Shown in pieces: positions 40,781 to 48,983 of a stretch of 64,000 nt of DNA; positions within the stretch are counted from its first letter, which is position 1; the number at the start of each line of letters is the position of its first letter. Source of the DNA: Adlercreutzia shanghongiae (GTDB lineage: Bacteria; Actinomycetota; Coriobacteriia; Coriobacteriales; Eggerthellaceae). The position numbers and the translations under genes are program-made. The DNA lies in assembly GCF_035830635.1 (NCBI RefSeq), contig NZ_JAYMFI010000030.1, positions 1 through 64,000 on the forward strand, read 5' to 3'. The notes beneath the pieces were generated by a model, which was not told the origin of the DNA, did not search any database, and was given only the letters and a program-made list of their open reading frames with translations.

Positions 40781-42121
40781 ATGACTGAACTCGATTCGCA
40801 GAACAGCGTCTCTCCGGCCGAGTCCGCTGTCGACGAGGGCCTCTCGCCCCGCGCCGCCGCTGAGGCCAAGAAAGCCGCCGCCGCCAAGGCCGCCGCCGCT
40901 GCGTTCATCCAGAGCGCCGAGGACGAGTACGGCACCGTTGAGGCTGCGCAGCCCCGTGATGTGAAGAAGGGCCACCGCACGGCCATTATCATCGGGCTCG
41001 TCATCTGCGTGCTCGTGGCCGCCGCCGGGCTTGCCTACCTGTTCACCTCCGGGTTCTTCAACGATGAGCCCGTCGCCGAGGAAACCCAGCGCGTGCCGCT
41101 GTCCGATGCCCGCGTGCTGGCCGCCTTCGACGAGGTGACTATGGACGCGCCGGATATAACCCAGTACGCCTACGTGTCCCAAGATGCCCTCATTGGCCCG
41201 AAGTTCAGCGATATCGTTTTGAACGAGCCTACGAACCTGGGCGCGCCGGGCAACCAGATCGTCACCTGCGAGGCGACGGCTACGGCCACGTTCAAGAACA
41301 AGGGCATCGAGATCAACGTGCCCGTAACCCTGCCCTTCGAATACTCCGATGCCGGCGAGACCTGGGTTCCCGGCGAGCTGACGCGCGGCGAGGCCACGGC
41401 TACTCCACTGGCCAGCGCAAACGCCAGCGATATTCTGGCCAACTTGAACGACATTCTGGCCGCCAACGACCCCACCTACGGCGAGGCCATGGCCGATGCC
41501 TCTATCGTGAAGACCACATCGGACCTCACCATCGACGGCGGCCCTATCACGGCGGCGCTTTCCAAGACGGTGGAATCCGAGGCCGATGGCGTGACGACCA
41601 GCGAGCTGCGCACCTCCACGGTGACGCTGAACGTGGCATGGTCGAACACCGAGGGCTGGATTGTCTCGGTGGCTGATGCCGGCCAGATCGAGGAGCAGAC
41701 CAATCAGATTCCCGCCGCTGGCTCCAGTTCCGACACTCCCGCCAGCGTGGACCCGGCCAATGCCGATCCTGAGAACCTCGGTACGGTGAAGTACGGCGAC
41801 ACGGTCACCTTGGCCGGCACGCTGCAGGCCGTGGAAGGCGCAGCCGACCTTTCGGCTGGCAACAATTACACCAACAACGGCGCCACGGAAAACGCCAACG
41901 GCAGCGTGCAGCTGGTGCTGAAGCTCAACCGTCCGGTGGACATGAGCCTGAACGGCACCCAGTACCGCCTTACCACCATCGCTGTTGCCACCTCGGGCCT
42001 CGACGACAATGGAAAGAGCCTCATCGGCCGCAAAGCCGACGTGAAGGGCCCGCTGGAGGAGTCCTTTGCCACGAGCTGGTCGCCGGCTGGCATCAAGGCC
42101 CTCGAGATTCACGTGGAGTAG
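40781..42121 (+). CDS. Hypothetical single-pass membrane protein with large exported domain
   Basis: A 446-residue protein. The first ~65 residues are cytoplasmic, with an Ala/Lys-rich helix (AAAEAKKAAAAKAAAAAF). One transmembrane helix follows (IIIGLVICVLVAAAGLAYL), then ~355 extracellular residues rich in Thr, Ala and Asp, with beta-rich repeated strands (TATATFKNKGIEINVPVTL, LRTSTVTLNVAWSNTEGWIV). I recognise no domain. ATG 40781 has AGGAGG upstream. It might act in the cell wall or in surface binding; this is speculative. Confidence 0.78.
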   Translation: MTELDSQNSVSPAESAVDEGLSPRAAAEAKKAAAAKAAAAAFIQSAEDEYGTVEAAQPRDVKKGHRTAIIIGLVICVLVAAAGLAYLFTSGFFNDEPVAEETQRVPLSDARVLAAFDEVTMDAPDITQYAYVSQDALIGPKFSDIVLNEPTNLGAPGNQIVTCEATATATFKNKGIEINVPVTLPFEYSDAGETWVPGELTRGEATATPLASANASDILANLNDILAANDPTYGEAMADASIVKTTSDLTIDGGPITAALSKTVESEADGVTTSELRTSTVTLNVAWSNTEGWIVSVADAGQIEEQTNQIPAAGSSSDTPASVDPANADPENLGTVKYGDTVTLAGTLQAVEGAADLSAGNNYTNNGATENANGSVQLVLKLNRPVDMSLNGTQYRLTTIAVATSGLDDNGKSLIGRKADVKGPLEESFATSWSPAGIKALEIHVE

Positions 42122-42263
42122 CCCGGCAGCGGTTGCCCCCTTTAAACTGTGCATGCGGCGCCCCTTGGACGGAGGTTCAAGGGGCGCTGTGCTATGATGG
42201 CAGGCACTGCATTTTTTGCGCTGACCCCTGCGGTTCGCGCCCTTATGAGCTGAGGAGGTATGC

Positions 42264-43280
42264 GTGCTCCAAGCAACAGATTGGGCCGATGTGAAGGTGG
42301 TGGGCATTCCGCGCGCTTTGCTGTTCTACCGGTTCGGCGTGCTGTGGACCACTTTCTTCGAGAGCATTGGTCGTACCGTGGTAGTGAGCGACCCAACGGA
42401 CAAGGCCATCGCCGATGAGGGCGACCATCTCTCGGTAGACGAGTGCTGCCTGGCCTCGAAGGTGTTCGTGGGCCATGTGGAAAGCCTCGTGGGGCGCTGC
42501 GACGCGGTTTTCGTGCCCTGCTATCCCACGGGCGAGCCGCGCACCGGCTTTTGCACGAAGTTCCAGTCCGCTACCGACATGGTGCGCAACACGTTTCGCG
42601 ATCAGAAGCTGCGCGTTATATCCTGCGAGGTGAGCAGCGCCCGCAAGATGAAGGACGTGCGTCGCGCCTTCGAGGAGATGGCCTTGCGCATGGGCGTGAG
42701 CCTGAAGGACGCTCGCGCAGCCTTCAAGGCCGCCTGGGATGCCCAGCGCGCCCACGACGAGGCTCAGGCCGATGCTCAAGATCGCACCCTGCGCCGCGTC
42801 GACGAGCAGCGCAAGGTTGCCAGGGCCGCTGTGGCGGCGGGCGAGGATGTGGCGTTTCCTCTGGGCATTCTCGTGGTGGCGCACCCCTACATTACCCACG
42901 ACCCCTATCTCTCCAGTGCGGTTATCGACTCTCTTACCGACATGGGCGCCACGGTAATCTACGCTGACGCCATGGATCACGAGCGCTCTTACAAGAAGAG
43001 CTTCGATTTCTCCGGCACTATGCCCTGGCTCATCAACCGCGAGCTCATCGGCGCCATCCTTCTGGCCCAAGACCGCATCGACGGCATCGTGCTCATCAGC
43101 GCGTTTCCCTGCGGCCCCGATTCCATGACCGACGACGCCATCATGCGCTGCATTCAGGGCACGCCCATTCTGAACCTCATGATTGACGCGCAGTCGGGCA
43201 CCGCCGGCGTGGAGACCCGCGTGGAAAGCTTTGTGGACATCCTGCGCTTCCAGCAGAAGGGAGGCTACGTTCATGGCTAA
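42264..43280 (+). CDS. 2-hydroxyacyl-CoA dehydratase activase-related protein (DUF2229-like)
   Basis: A 338-residue cytoplasmic protein. Conserved segments VKVVGIPRALLFYRFGVLWT and DECCLASKVFVGHVESL, with FVPCYPTGEPRTGFCTKFQS, match the HgdB/DUF2229-like proteins linked to BadF/HgdC activases. Cysteines in these motifs could bind an Fe-S cluster. It starts at GTG 42264, supported by GAGGAGG at 42252-42258. It overlaps the next gene by 8 bases and is the first of a three-gene operon. Confidence 0.85.
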   Translation: MLQATDWADVKVVGIPRALLFYRFGVLWTTFFESIGRTVVVSDPTDKAIADEGDHLSVDECCLASKVFVGHVESLVGRCDAVFVPCYPTGEPRTGFCTKFQSATDMVRNTFRDQKLRVISCEVSSARKMKDVRRAFEEMALRMGVSLKDARAAFKAAWDAQRAHDEAQADAQDRTLRRVDEQRKVARAAVAAGEDVAFPLGILVVAHPYITHDPYLSSAVIDSLTDMGATVIYADAMDHERSYKKSFDFSGTMPWLINRELIGAILLAQDRIDGIVLISAFPCGPDSMTDDAIMRCIQGTPILNLMIDAQSGTAGVETRVESFVDILRFQQKGGYVHG

Positions 43281-44472
43281 GCCCCAGGCTCTTATCGAAC
43301 AGGTGCGCTCGTCGGTGGCCGTAGAATTCGAGCGCCGCCACGCACCCACGCTCATCGCCGACCGCAAGGCGGCCAAGGCGGCCCGCCACAAGGCCAAGCA
43401 CCACAAGTACACCAAGGCGGCCTTCTTCCGCTACTGCTACTACGACCCGGCGTTCAAGTTCTTCTGCGAGCAGGTGCTCGATGTGGATTACCTGCCGCTG
43501 CCCGAGGCCACCCGCGCCTACGGCGAGGTGGGCGTGCAGAACTCGAGCGATTACGTGTGCACCCCCTTCAAGCACATCCTGGGCGACTTCGCCGAAGCGC
43601 TCGATCTGGGCGCCGACATTCTCATCCAATTCGGCGGCCCGTGTCGTCTGGGCTACTACGGCGAGCTGCAGGAGTCTATTCTGCGCGATATGGGCTACGA
43701 CTTCATCATGCTGAACTTCGCCCATGGCATCGAGAAGGGGTATCTCGGCTGGGCCAAGGAAGTGCTGAAGACGGTGAACCCGAACATCGATGTGCCTCAC
43801 GGCGTGGTGAAGCTGAAGGCCGTGGCGAAGATGATCGAGCATTTGGACACCCTGCGCGACTACTACCTGGCCAATGCCGGTTTCGAGGTGGAGCGCGGGG
43901 CCTTCGACGCCGCCTGGGTGTCGACTATGGACGCCATGCGCACCTGTCTGGACGAGCGCGATATCAACCAGGTCTATCGCGAGGCCATGGCCGCCTTCCG
44001 CGCCATTCCGCTGGACAAGCCCGCCGACCCTATTCGCATCGGCGTCGTGGGCGAGATGTTCACGGCCATCGACAGTCGCAGCAATCTGGATTTGGACCAG
44101 AAGCTCATCCGCATGGGCGTGGAAGTACATCGCATGCTGAACTTCACGAATCGCTACTTGCGTTATAACGAGCCGAATTTACGCGTGGGCGCCAAGGACT
44201 ACCTCACCTACGACATGGGTCCCACGTCCACCCTCACCATTGCGGCGGCGAAGAAGTACGCTGCCGAGGGCTTCGACGGCGTCATTCACGCGAAGTCGGC
44301 CGGCTGCACGCCGGAGATCGACTGCATCCCGGTGCTGCAGAAGGTGAGCGAGGACTACCGCATGCCCATCCTGTACCTCACCTACGATTCCCAGACCTCG
44401 GACACGGGCCTGGACACGCGCCTCGAGGCGTTCTACGACATGCTTGCCATGAAGAAGGAGAAGAACAAATGA
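43273..44472 (+). CDS. 2-hydroxyacyl-CoA dehydratase-like / activase-associated protein
   Basis: A 399-residue protein resembling the HgdB-like COG3581 group: FFRYCYYDPAFKFFCEQVL, VQNSSDYVCTPFKHILGDF, ILIQFGGPCRLGYYGELQE and HAKSAGCTPEIDCIPVL. Four or more conserved cysteines suggest a [4Fe-4S] cluster between subunits. ATG 43273 overlaps the preceding gene, and its last 4 bases overlap the activase start (ATGA). No true dehydratase alpha/beta pair is nearby, so the substrate is unknown. Confidence 0.86.
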   Translation: MAKPQALIEQVRSSVAVEFERRHAPTLIADRKAAKAARHKAKHHKYTKAAFFRYCYYDPAFKFFCEQVLDVDYLPLPEATRAYGEVGVQNSSDYVCTPFKHILGDFAEALDLGADILIQFGGPCRLGYYGELQESILRDMGYDFIMLNFAHGIEKGYLGWAKEVLKTVNPNIDVPHGVVKLKAVAKMIEHLDTLRDYYLANAGFEVERGAFDAAWVSTMDAMRTCLDERDINQVYREAMAAFRAIPLDKPADPIRIGVVGEMFTAIDSRSNLDLDQKLIRMGVEVHRMLNFTNRYLRYNEPNLRVGAKDYLTYDMGPTSTLTIAAAKKYAAEGFDGVIHAKSAGCTPEIDCIPVLQKVSEDYRMPILYLTYDSQTSDTGLDTRLEAFYDMLAMKKEKNK

Positions 44473-45458
44473 CGAAGGCTTATCTCGGTATCGACATCGG
44501 ATCCATTTCCACCAAGGGCGTGATCATCGACGAGAATCGCACCATCATCGCTCGTTCCTATTTGTGGACCGAGGGTAATCCCACCGAGGCGTCGAAGAAC
44601 GTCGTGCGCGAGCTGGAAAGCCAGGTGGAAGGCCAAGACGTGCGGATTGTCGGCGCCGGCACCACGGGCAGCGCGCGCCGTTTGGTGGGCGCCATGCTGG
44701 GGGCGTCGGTTATCAAGAACGAGATTACGGCTCATGCGGTGGGCACCACCCATCTGCACCCGGACGTGCGCACCATTTTGGAGATTGGCGGTCAGGACTC
44801 GAAGATCATCTGCGTGTCCGATGGCATTGCCGTGGACTACGCCATGAACACGCTGTGCGCTGCGGGCACCGGCTCGTTCCTGTCGTCCCAGGCCCATCGC
44901 TTGGGCGTTGAGGTGGAAGAGTTCGGGGAAGTGGCCCTCACCTCGAAGAAGCCGGCGAATATCGCCGCTCGTTGCACGGTATTCGCCGAGAGCGATCTGG
45001 TGCACAAGATTCAGGTGGGCTATGCTCGCGAGGATATCATCGCGGGTTTGTGCAATGCTGTGGCGTCAAACTATCTGAACAACGTGGGCAAGGGCAAGAA
45101 GATCGCCGCACCCGTGGTGTTCCAGGGCGGCGTATCCAAGAATGCCGGCGTGGTGCATGCCTTCGAAGAGCAGCTGGGCATGCCCGTGGCGGTGGATCCG
45201 GACGGGCACCTCATGGGCGCCTACGGTGTGGCACTGCTTGCTGCCGATGCGGGTCCCATTGTGCAGGCGGAATCGGGCCCCTTCGTCAGCGGCACCTTCG
45301 ACTTCGAGGCCATGCTCGACTTCGATTTCAAGACGCGCGAGATCGAGTGCCAGAAGTGCGCCAACCACTGCGAGGTCATCTGCGTCTACCGCGACAAAGA
45401 TATCATCGACAGCTGGGGCAACCGCTGCGACCGCGGTGCGGTGAAGACGACGGCGTAG
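44469..45458 (+). CDS. BadF/BadG/HgdC-family ATPase activase
   Basis: A 329-residue ASKHA-fold ATPase: YLGIDIGSISTKGVII phosphate loop, GAGTTGSARRLVGAMLG and EIGGQDSKIICV, then the cluster-binding cysteines in NTLCAAGTGSFL and RCTVFAESD. A C-terminal extension CQKCANHCEVICVYRDKDI adds more cysteines, perhaps a second cluster. Such archerases energise electrons by ATP hydrolysis for radical 2-hydroxyacyl-CoA dehydratases or benzoyl-CoA reductases. It is the third gene of the operon, followed by a strong terminator. Confidence 0.92.
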   Translation: MTKAYLGIDIGSISTKGVIIDENRTIIARSYLWTEGNPTEASKNVVRELESQVEGQDVRIVGAGTTGSARRLVGAMLGASVIKNEITAHAVGTTHLHPDVRTILEIGGQDSKIICVSDGIAVDYAMNTLCAAGTGSFLSSQAHRLGVEVEEFGEVALTSKKPANIAARCTVFAESDLVHKIQVGYAREDIIAGLCNAVASNYLNNVGKGKKIAAPVVFQGGVSKNAGVVHAFEEQLGMPVAVDPDGHLMGAYGVALLAADAGPIVQAESGPFVSGTFDFEAMLDFDFKTREIECQKCANHCEVICVYRDKDIIDSWGNRCDRGAVKTTA

Positions 45459-45469
45459 CGGGTGCGTCC

Positions 45470-45630
45470 GCGCGGGAGGGCGGCGGGGTCGTCGGCCGAG
45501 CCCCCGCTACGCTATTCGCCCTTCGGGCTCAGGCGCTTCGCTCCTTCATGCATTTACTGGGGTGGTCTTCGACCACCCTCTTTTTTGGTGTTCAGAGGTC
45601 TCGGCCGACGACCCCGCCGCCCTCCCGCGC
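45470..45630. repeat. 161-bp element with 31-bp perfect inverted repeats
   Basis: The left arm (45470-45500) and right arm (45600-45630) are exact reverse complements over 31 bases, starting with GCGCGGGAGGGCGGCGGGGT. The 99 bases between contain an intrinsic terminator. No clear target-site duplication is visible. It may be a MITE-like element or a very strong double stem. Confidence 0.85.
45560..45586 (+). terminator. Intrinsic terminator of the activase operon
   Basis: GGGTGGTC / GACCACCC stem with a TTC loop and a TTTTTT tract, located inside the 31-bp inverted-repeat element. Confidence 0.9.
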
Positions 45631-45961
45631 TGTATTGACGGGGTTGAGGCGTGCCGCTGCGACTCAGTTGGGCGCAGAGAGCGTACGGATCGGCGGGGAG
45701 TGGGACCTCGCGATGGAAATTGGGCAAAAAAGGCCGATTTGGACAGGGAAACGCTCGACTCGTGTTCCCTTCGACAGCAAAATGCCTGGTCACAGCATCC
45801 GCCTTCGTTGCGTTTGGCGAATTGAGTGTCCATAACGGAGGAAATTGACCAGTTTGTTCCTCCGCCTGCCAAAAAACAGGGGTTTGGACAAAGCTGTCTC
45901 TGATAGCATTCGAGCATTCGACTTTTTCACGGATGCGATACGAGAGCGAGGCTGATGCGGT
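45631..45961. other. Intergenic stretch before the MFS-CBS gene
   Basis: No coding gene recognised. It holds the stem CGGAGGAA (45836-45843) / TTCCTCCG (45857-45864) and the partial stem AGGGAA...TTCCCT near 45744-45775. A ~22-base diverged direct repeat (CAAAAAA...TTTGGACA) occurs near 45725 and 45870. A promoter for the MFS-CBS gene should be here but I could not pin it down. Confidence 0.5.
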
Positions 45962-47923
45962 ATGGCGTTGGGCGTTGGAAGAAAAGAACTGGTGATGGTG
46001 GGCGTACTACTGACAGGTACGCTGTTGGCGGTGCTGAACCTGACGATGTTGTCGCCGGCGCTGCCGGCGATCATGGCGGACTTGGGCGTGGACGCCACCA
46101 CGGCACAGTGGCTCACGTCGGTGTACGCCCTGGTAGAGGCCGTGATCATTCCGCTTTCGGCCTATTTGGTGGGGCGGTTCACCACCCGGCAGCTCTTCGT
46201 CACGTCCCTGTCGGTGTTCACTGTGGGTAGCTTTCTTGCGGCCATCGCGCCGAACTTCTGGGCGCTGCTGCTCGGCCGCATCCTGCAGGCGGCCTGCACG
46301 GGCGCGGTCATGCCCATGGTGTTCACGGTGATTCTGCTCGTGTTCCCGCGAGAGAAGCGCGGCACGGCCATGGGCGTTATCGGACTCATCATCGGCTTCG
46401 CGCCGGCTGTGGGCCCGTCGCTTTCCGGTCTGCTCGTTGACTCGGTGGGTTGGCGGGCGCTCTTCGCCATCGTGACGACGCTGGGCGTGGTGGTCGTGGT
46501 GCTGGCGTTCTTCCTGCTGCGCAACTACGGCAACTTTGCTCGCACCACTTTCGACAAGCTGTCGGTGGCGCTTTCCACAGTGGGTCTTGTGTGCCTGCTG
46601 TACGGGCTTTCCACCTTTGCGTCGACGAGCAACATGGCTCTCACTCTGGCGCTCATTGCAGTGGGCATCGTGCTGGTGGCGCTGTACGTCCGTCGCCAAC
46701 TGAAGCTGCCCGAGCCCATGCTTAACGTGCGTATTCTAAAGACGCGCCCCTATGCGACGGCGGCCTGCGTCATCATCATCGTGCAGGCGTCGCTTCTGGG
46801 TACCGAGGTCATCACGCCGCTCTACATTCAGGGCACGCTCGGCTTCACAGCCACCATGTCCGGTGTGGCCATGTTGCCCGGCGCGGTTATCGGTGCGTTC
46901 ACGGGACTGCTGTCCGGCCGCTTGTTCGACCGCTTCGGCGTGCGCAAGGTGGCGGTGCCTGGTGTTATCGTGGCGGCGCTGGGCGCATCGGGGCTTGCGC
47001 GGCTGGGCATTGATGCGAACTTCATCACCGTGGTGCTCACCTATACGACGCTCGTCATCGGTCTGCAGTTCACGATGACGCCGCTGAACACCTGGGGTGT
47101 GAACTCGCTGGACAACCGCGTTATCCAGCATGCCCAGGGGCTTTCCAACACTATGAACCAGGTGGCGGGATCGTTCGGCACGGCGGTGCTTGTGTCGGTA
47201 TCGGCCCTCTCGCCTATGGTGGCACCCGAGGCTCCTGCCTTCGAGCAGGCCTACCTGGGCGAGCATATGGCCTACATGACCACCTTTGCCCTTATGTGCG
47301 TGGCGGCGCTCGTCATCATCTTCCTCGTCCGCGATCGCAAGGGGGTCGCGGCCGCGGGGGCCGAGGCCGCTGGTGGCGAGCCTGTAGATTACAGTGCCGG
47401 CATTTCCGGCGTGACCGTTGACGGCACCGCCGACGAGGGCTTCGACGAGAACCGCGTCTACCGCGCGGTGGACGTCATGAACCGCGAGCCGGTGTGCGCC
47501 CGCGACACCGATACCATGGCCGCCGTCATTCGCCTGATGGATGCCGGTCAGACCAGCGGCGTGCCCGTGGTGAACGGGGCTGGCGACTTGGTGGGCTTCG
47601 TGTCCGACGGCGATGTGGCGGCGTATCTGGGTCGTGCGGAAATCTCGCTCACCGACGCCATGCTGAACACCTACCGCTACGTCGATGACGAGGCGGAAAT
47701 GACACGCCTGCGCGAGCTGGCGGCCCTGAATGTCATGAACGTGGCTACCAAGCGCGTGATCTCGGTGGCCTGGGATACGCCGGTCGACGAGGTGTGCCAG
47801 CTGTTCGCCACCAAGCGCATCAAGAAGGTGCCGGTGGTCCGCGACGGCAAGCTCGTGGGCGCCCTCTCGCGCCGCAACATCATCCGCTCCCTCGCCGAGG
47901 GCATCGAGCTGCTGGAAAAATAG
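45962..47923 (+). CDS. MFS (DHA2/EmrB-type) transporter fused to a CBS-domain pair
   Basis: A 653-residue protein. Residues 1-~465 are a 14-helix DHA2-type MFS transporter (LNLTMLSPALPAIMADLGVD, LLLGRILQAACTGAVMPM, GTAMGVIGLIIGFAPAVGPS). Residues ~500-650 are two CBS domains: VMNREPVCARDTDTMAAVIR with VPVVNGAGDLVGFVSDGD, and VISVAWDTPVDEVCQLFATK with VPVVRDGKLVGALSRRNII. CBS pairs bind adenine nucleotides and often gate transport. This fusion is uncommon. It starts at ATG 45962 with a weak RBS. The substrate is not deducible. Confidence 0.9.
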   Translation: MALGVGRKELVMVGVLLTGTLLAVLNLTMLSPALPAIMADLGVDATTAQWLTSVYALVEAVIIPLSAYLVGRFTTRQLFVTSLSVFTVGSFLAAIAPNFWALLLGRILQAACTGAVMPMVFTVILLVFPREKRGTAMGVIGLIIGFAPAVGPSLSGLLVDSVGWRALFAIVTTLGVVVVVLAFFLLRNYGNFARTTFDKLSVALSTVGLVCLLYGLSTFASTSNMALTLALIAVGIVLVALYVRRQLKLPEPMLNVRILKTRPYATAACVIIIVQASLLGTEVITPLYIQGTLGFTATMSGVAMLPGAVIGAFTGLLSGRLFDRFGVRKVAVPGVIVAALGASGLARLGIDANFITVVLTYTTLVIGLQFTMTPLNTWGVNSLDNRVIQHAQGLSNTMNQVAGSFGTAVLVSVSALSPMVAPEAPAFEQAYLGEHMAYMTTFALMCVAALVIIFLVRDRKGVAAAGAEAAGGEPVDYSAGISGVTVDGTADEGFDENRVYRAVDVMNREPVCARDTDTMAAVIRLMDAGQTSGVPVVNGAGDLVGFVSDGDVAAYLGRAEISLTDAMLNTYRYVDDEAEMTRLRELAALNVMNVATKRVISVAWDTPVDEVCQLFATKRIKKVPVVRDGKLVGALSRRNIIRSLAEGIELLEK

Positions 47924-47951
47924 CGCAGTAAAGCCCCAACGTTTTCGGTGC

Positions 47952-47986
47952 AAAGCCCGCAACGTACGTTCGTTGCGGGCTTTTTT
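47952..47986 (+). terminator. Intrinsic terminator after the MFS-CBS gene
   Basis: Perfect 12-bp stem AAGCCCGCAACG / CGTTGCGGGCTT followed by a run of T. Confidence 0.93.
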
Positions 47987-48213
47987 CATTGGGAGAGCCA
48001 AAGGCGCCCGCGTGTCGTTTCTCAGGGTGGTTATCATCTTTAACCAAGCGATTGAACTGGCATTTCTTGAGCTAATCACCCATGGTTGGTGAGGGGGTGA
48101 CCCGTGCTCTTTTCACCAATCCCACGGCTCTAATTCATCAATTGCGGGCGTTTCGCGACGCTCCGCGCGCTCGTACAGTGCTCTTATCGCAAGACGAGCG
48201 AGGAGAGAGCCTG

Positions 48214-48918
48214 ATGGAAACGGAACTGCTGAACGAAACCGCCTCCCACAACGAGATTGCTGAGGTCGACCAGACGCAAGAAGAAGCCGCGCCAGTCTAC
48301 GAAGACGTGCGCAAGGCGCTGCTGGCCAACCGCGCTAACACCCTGGCATTGCTCGCCTGTCTGCGCGAGACCCTCGAAGAGCGTCCGTTCCGCGAGGCTG
48401 AGGCGGCCGTTGCCGATTCCGAGGCCATGGGCCTTACAATGCAGGGCCCCCATGCCCTCTACGGCATTCTTATAAAGTGCGGCGCCGTGGAATCTATCGA
48501 AGTGCCCGAAGAGGCGGCTGCCTGTTCTGCCGACGATGCAACGGGGCTCGCCATCCCGGCCGAGGACGCCGATTCGACTGAGCTTCCCGACCAGCCCGTG
48601 GACTATCTGCTGCACACTACCGACCTCGGCCGCAGCGCGTTGGACGAATTCGAGCCCACCAAGCGCTTCGCCGAGCTGATTGCCGGCGAGCCCGTGCTGT
48701 ATCGCAGCGCCTACGACGCCGTGCTGGCCCTGTGCGAGAAGGGTGCTTCCAAAAGCGCCATCGAGACGGCCCTCGCCGATCACGAGGCCCTGTTTAATCC
48801 CAAGCAAATCTATCCCGGATATTTCATCTCCAAGCTGGAGACCGTAGACGGTATCTCATGGAACGGTGTGTGGCGAACCACCGAAGCAGGCCGGCGCATG
48901 CGCGCACTGCTGGCCTAG
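48214..48918 (+). CDS. Hypothetical protein with two winged-helix-like halves
   Basis: A 234-residue, acidic, soluble protein without export signals. The C-terminal third (ALCEKGASKSAIETALADHE, then VWRTTEAGRRMRALLA) reads like a winged-helix DNA- or protein-binding fold; an earlier segment (ALLACLRETLEERPFREAE, then YLLHTTDLGRSALDEF) may be a second copy. I recognise no family. ATG 48214 has AGGAGAG at 48201-48207. It ends 65 bases before the DMSO-reductase-family catalytic gene, so it may be a co-transcribed regulator or assembly factor, but this is untested. Confidence 0.72.
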   Translation: METELLNETASHNEIAEVDQTQEEAAPVYEDVRKALLANRANTLALLACLRETLEERPFREAEAAVADSEAMGLTMQGPHALYGILIKCGAVESIEVPEEAAACSADDATGLAIPAEDADSTELPDQPVDYLLHTTDLGRSALDEFEPTKRFAELIAGEPVLYRSAYDAVLALCEKGASKSAIETALADHEALFNPKQIYPGYFISKLETVDGISWNGVWRTTEAGRRMRALLA

Positions 48919-48983
48919 CGCGCAGGTTTGCTTGCTGTTCCAGGGACATACAAGCTAATCGAGAGGAAAGAAGGAGAAGGCTT

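Noticed and set aside
45554..45917. Small ORFs between the activase operon and the MFS-CBS gene
   Set aside because: They overlap the inverted-repeat element on both strands, lack RBSs and show no family signature.
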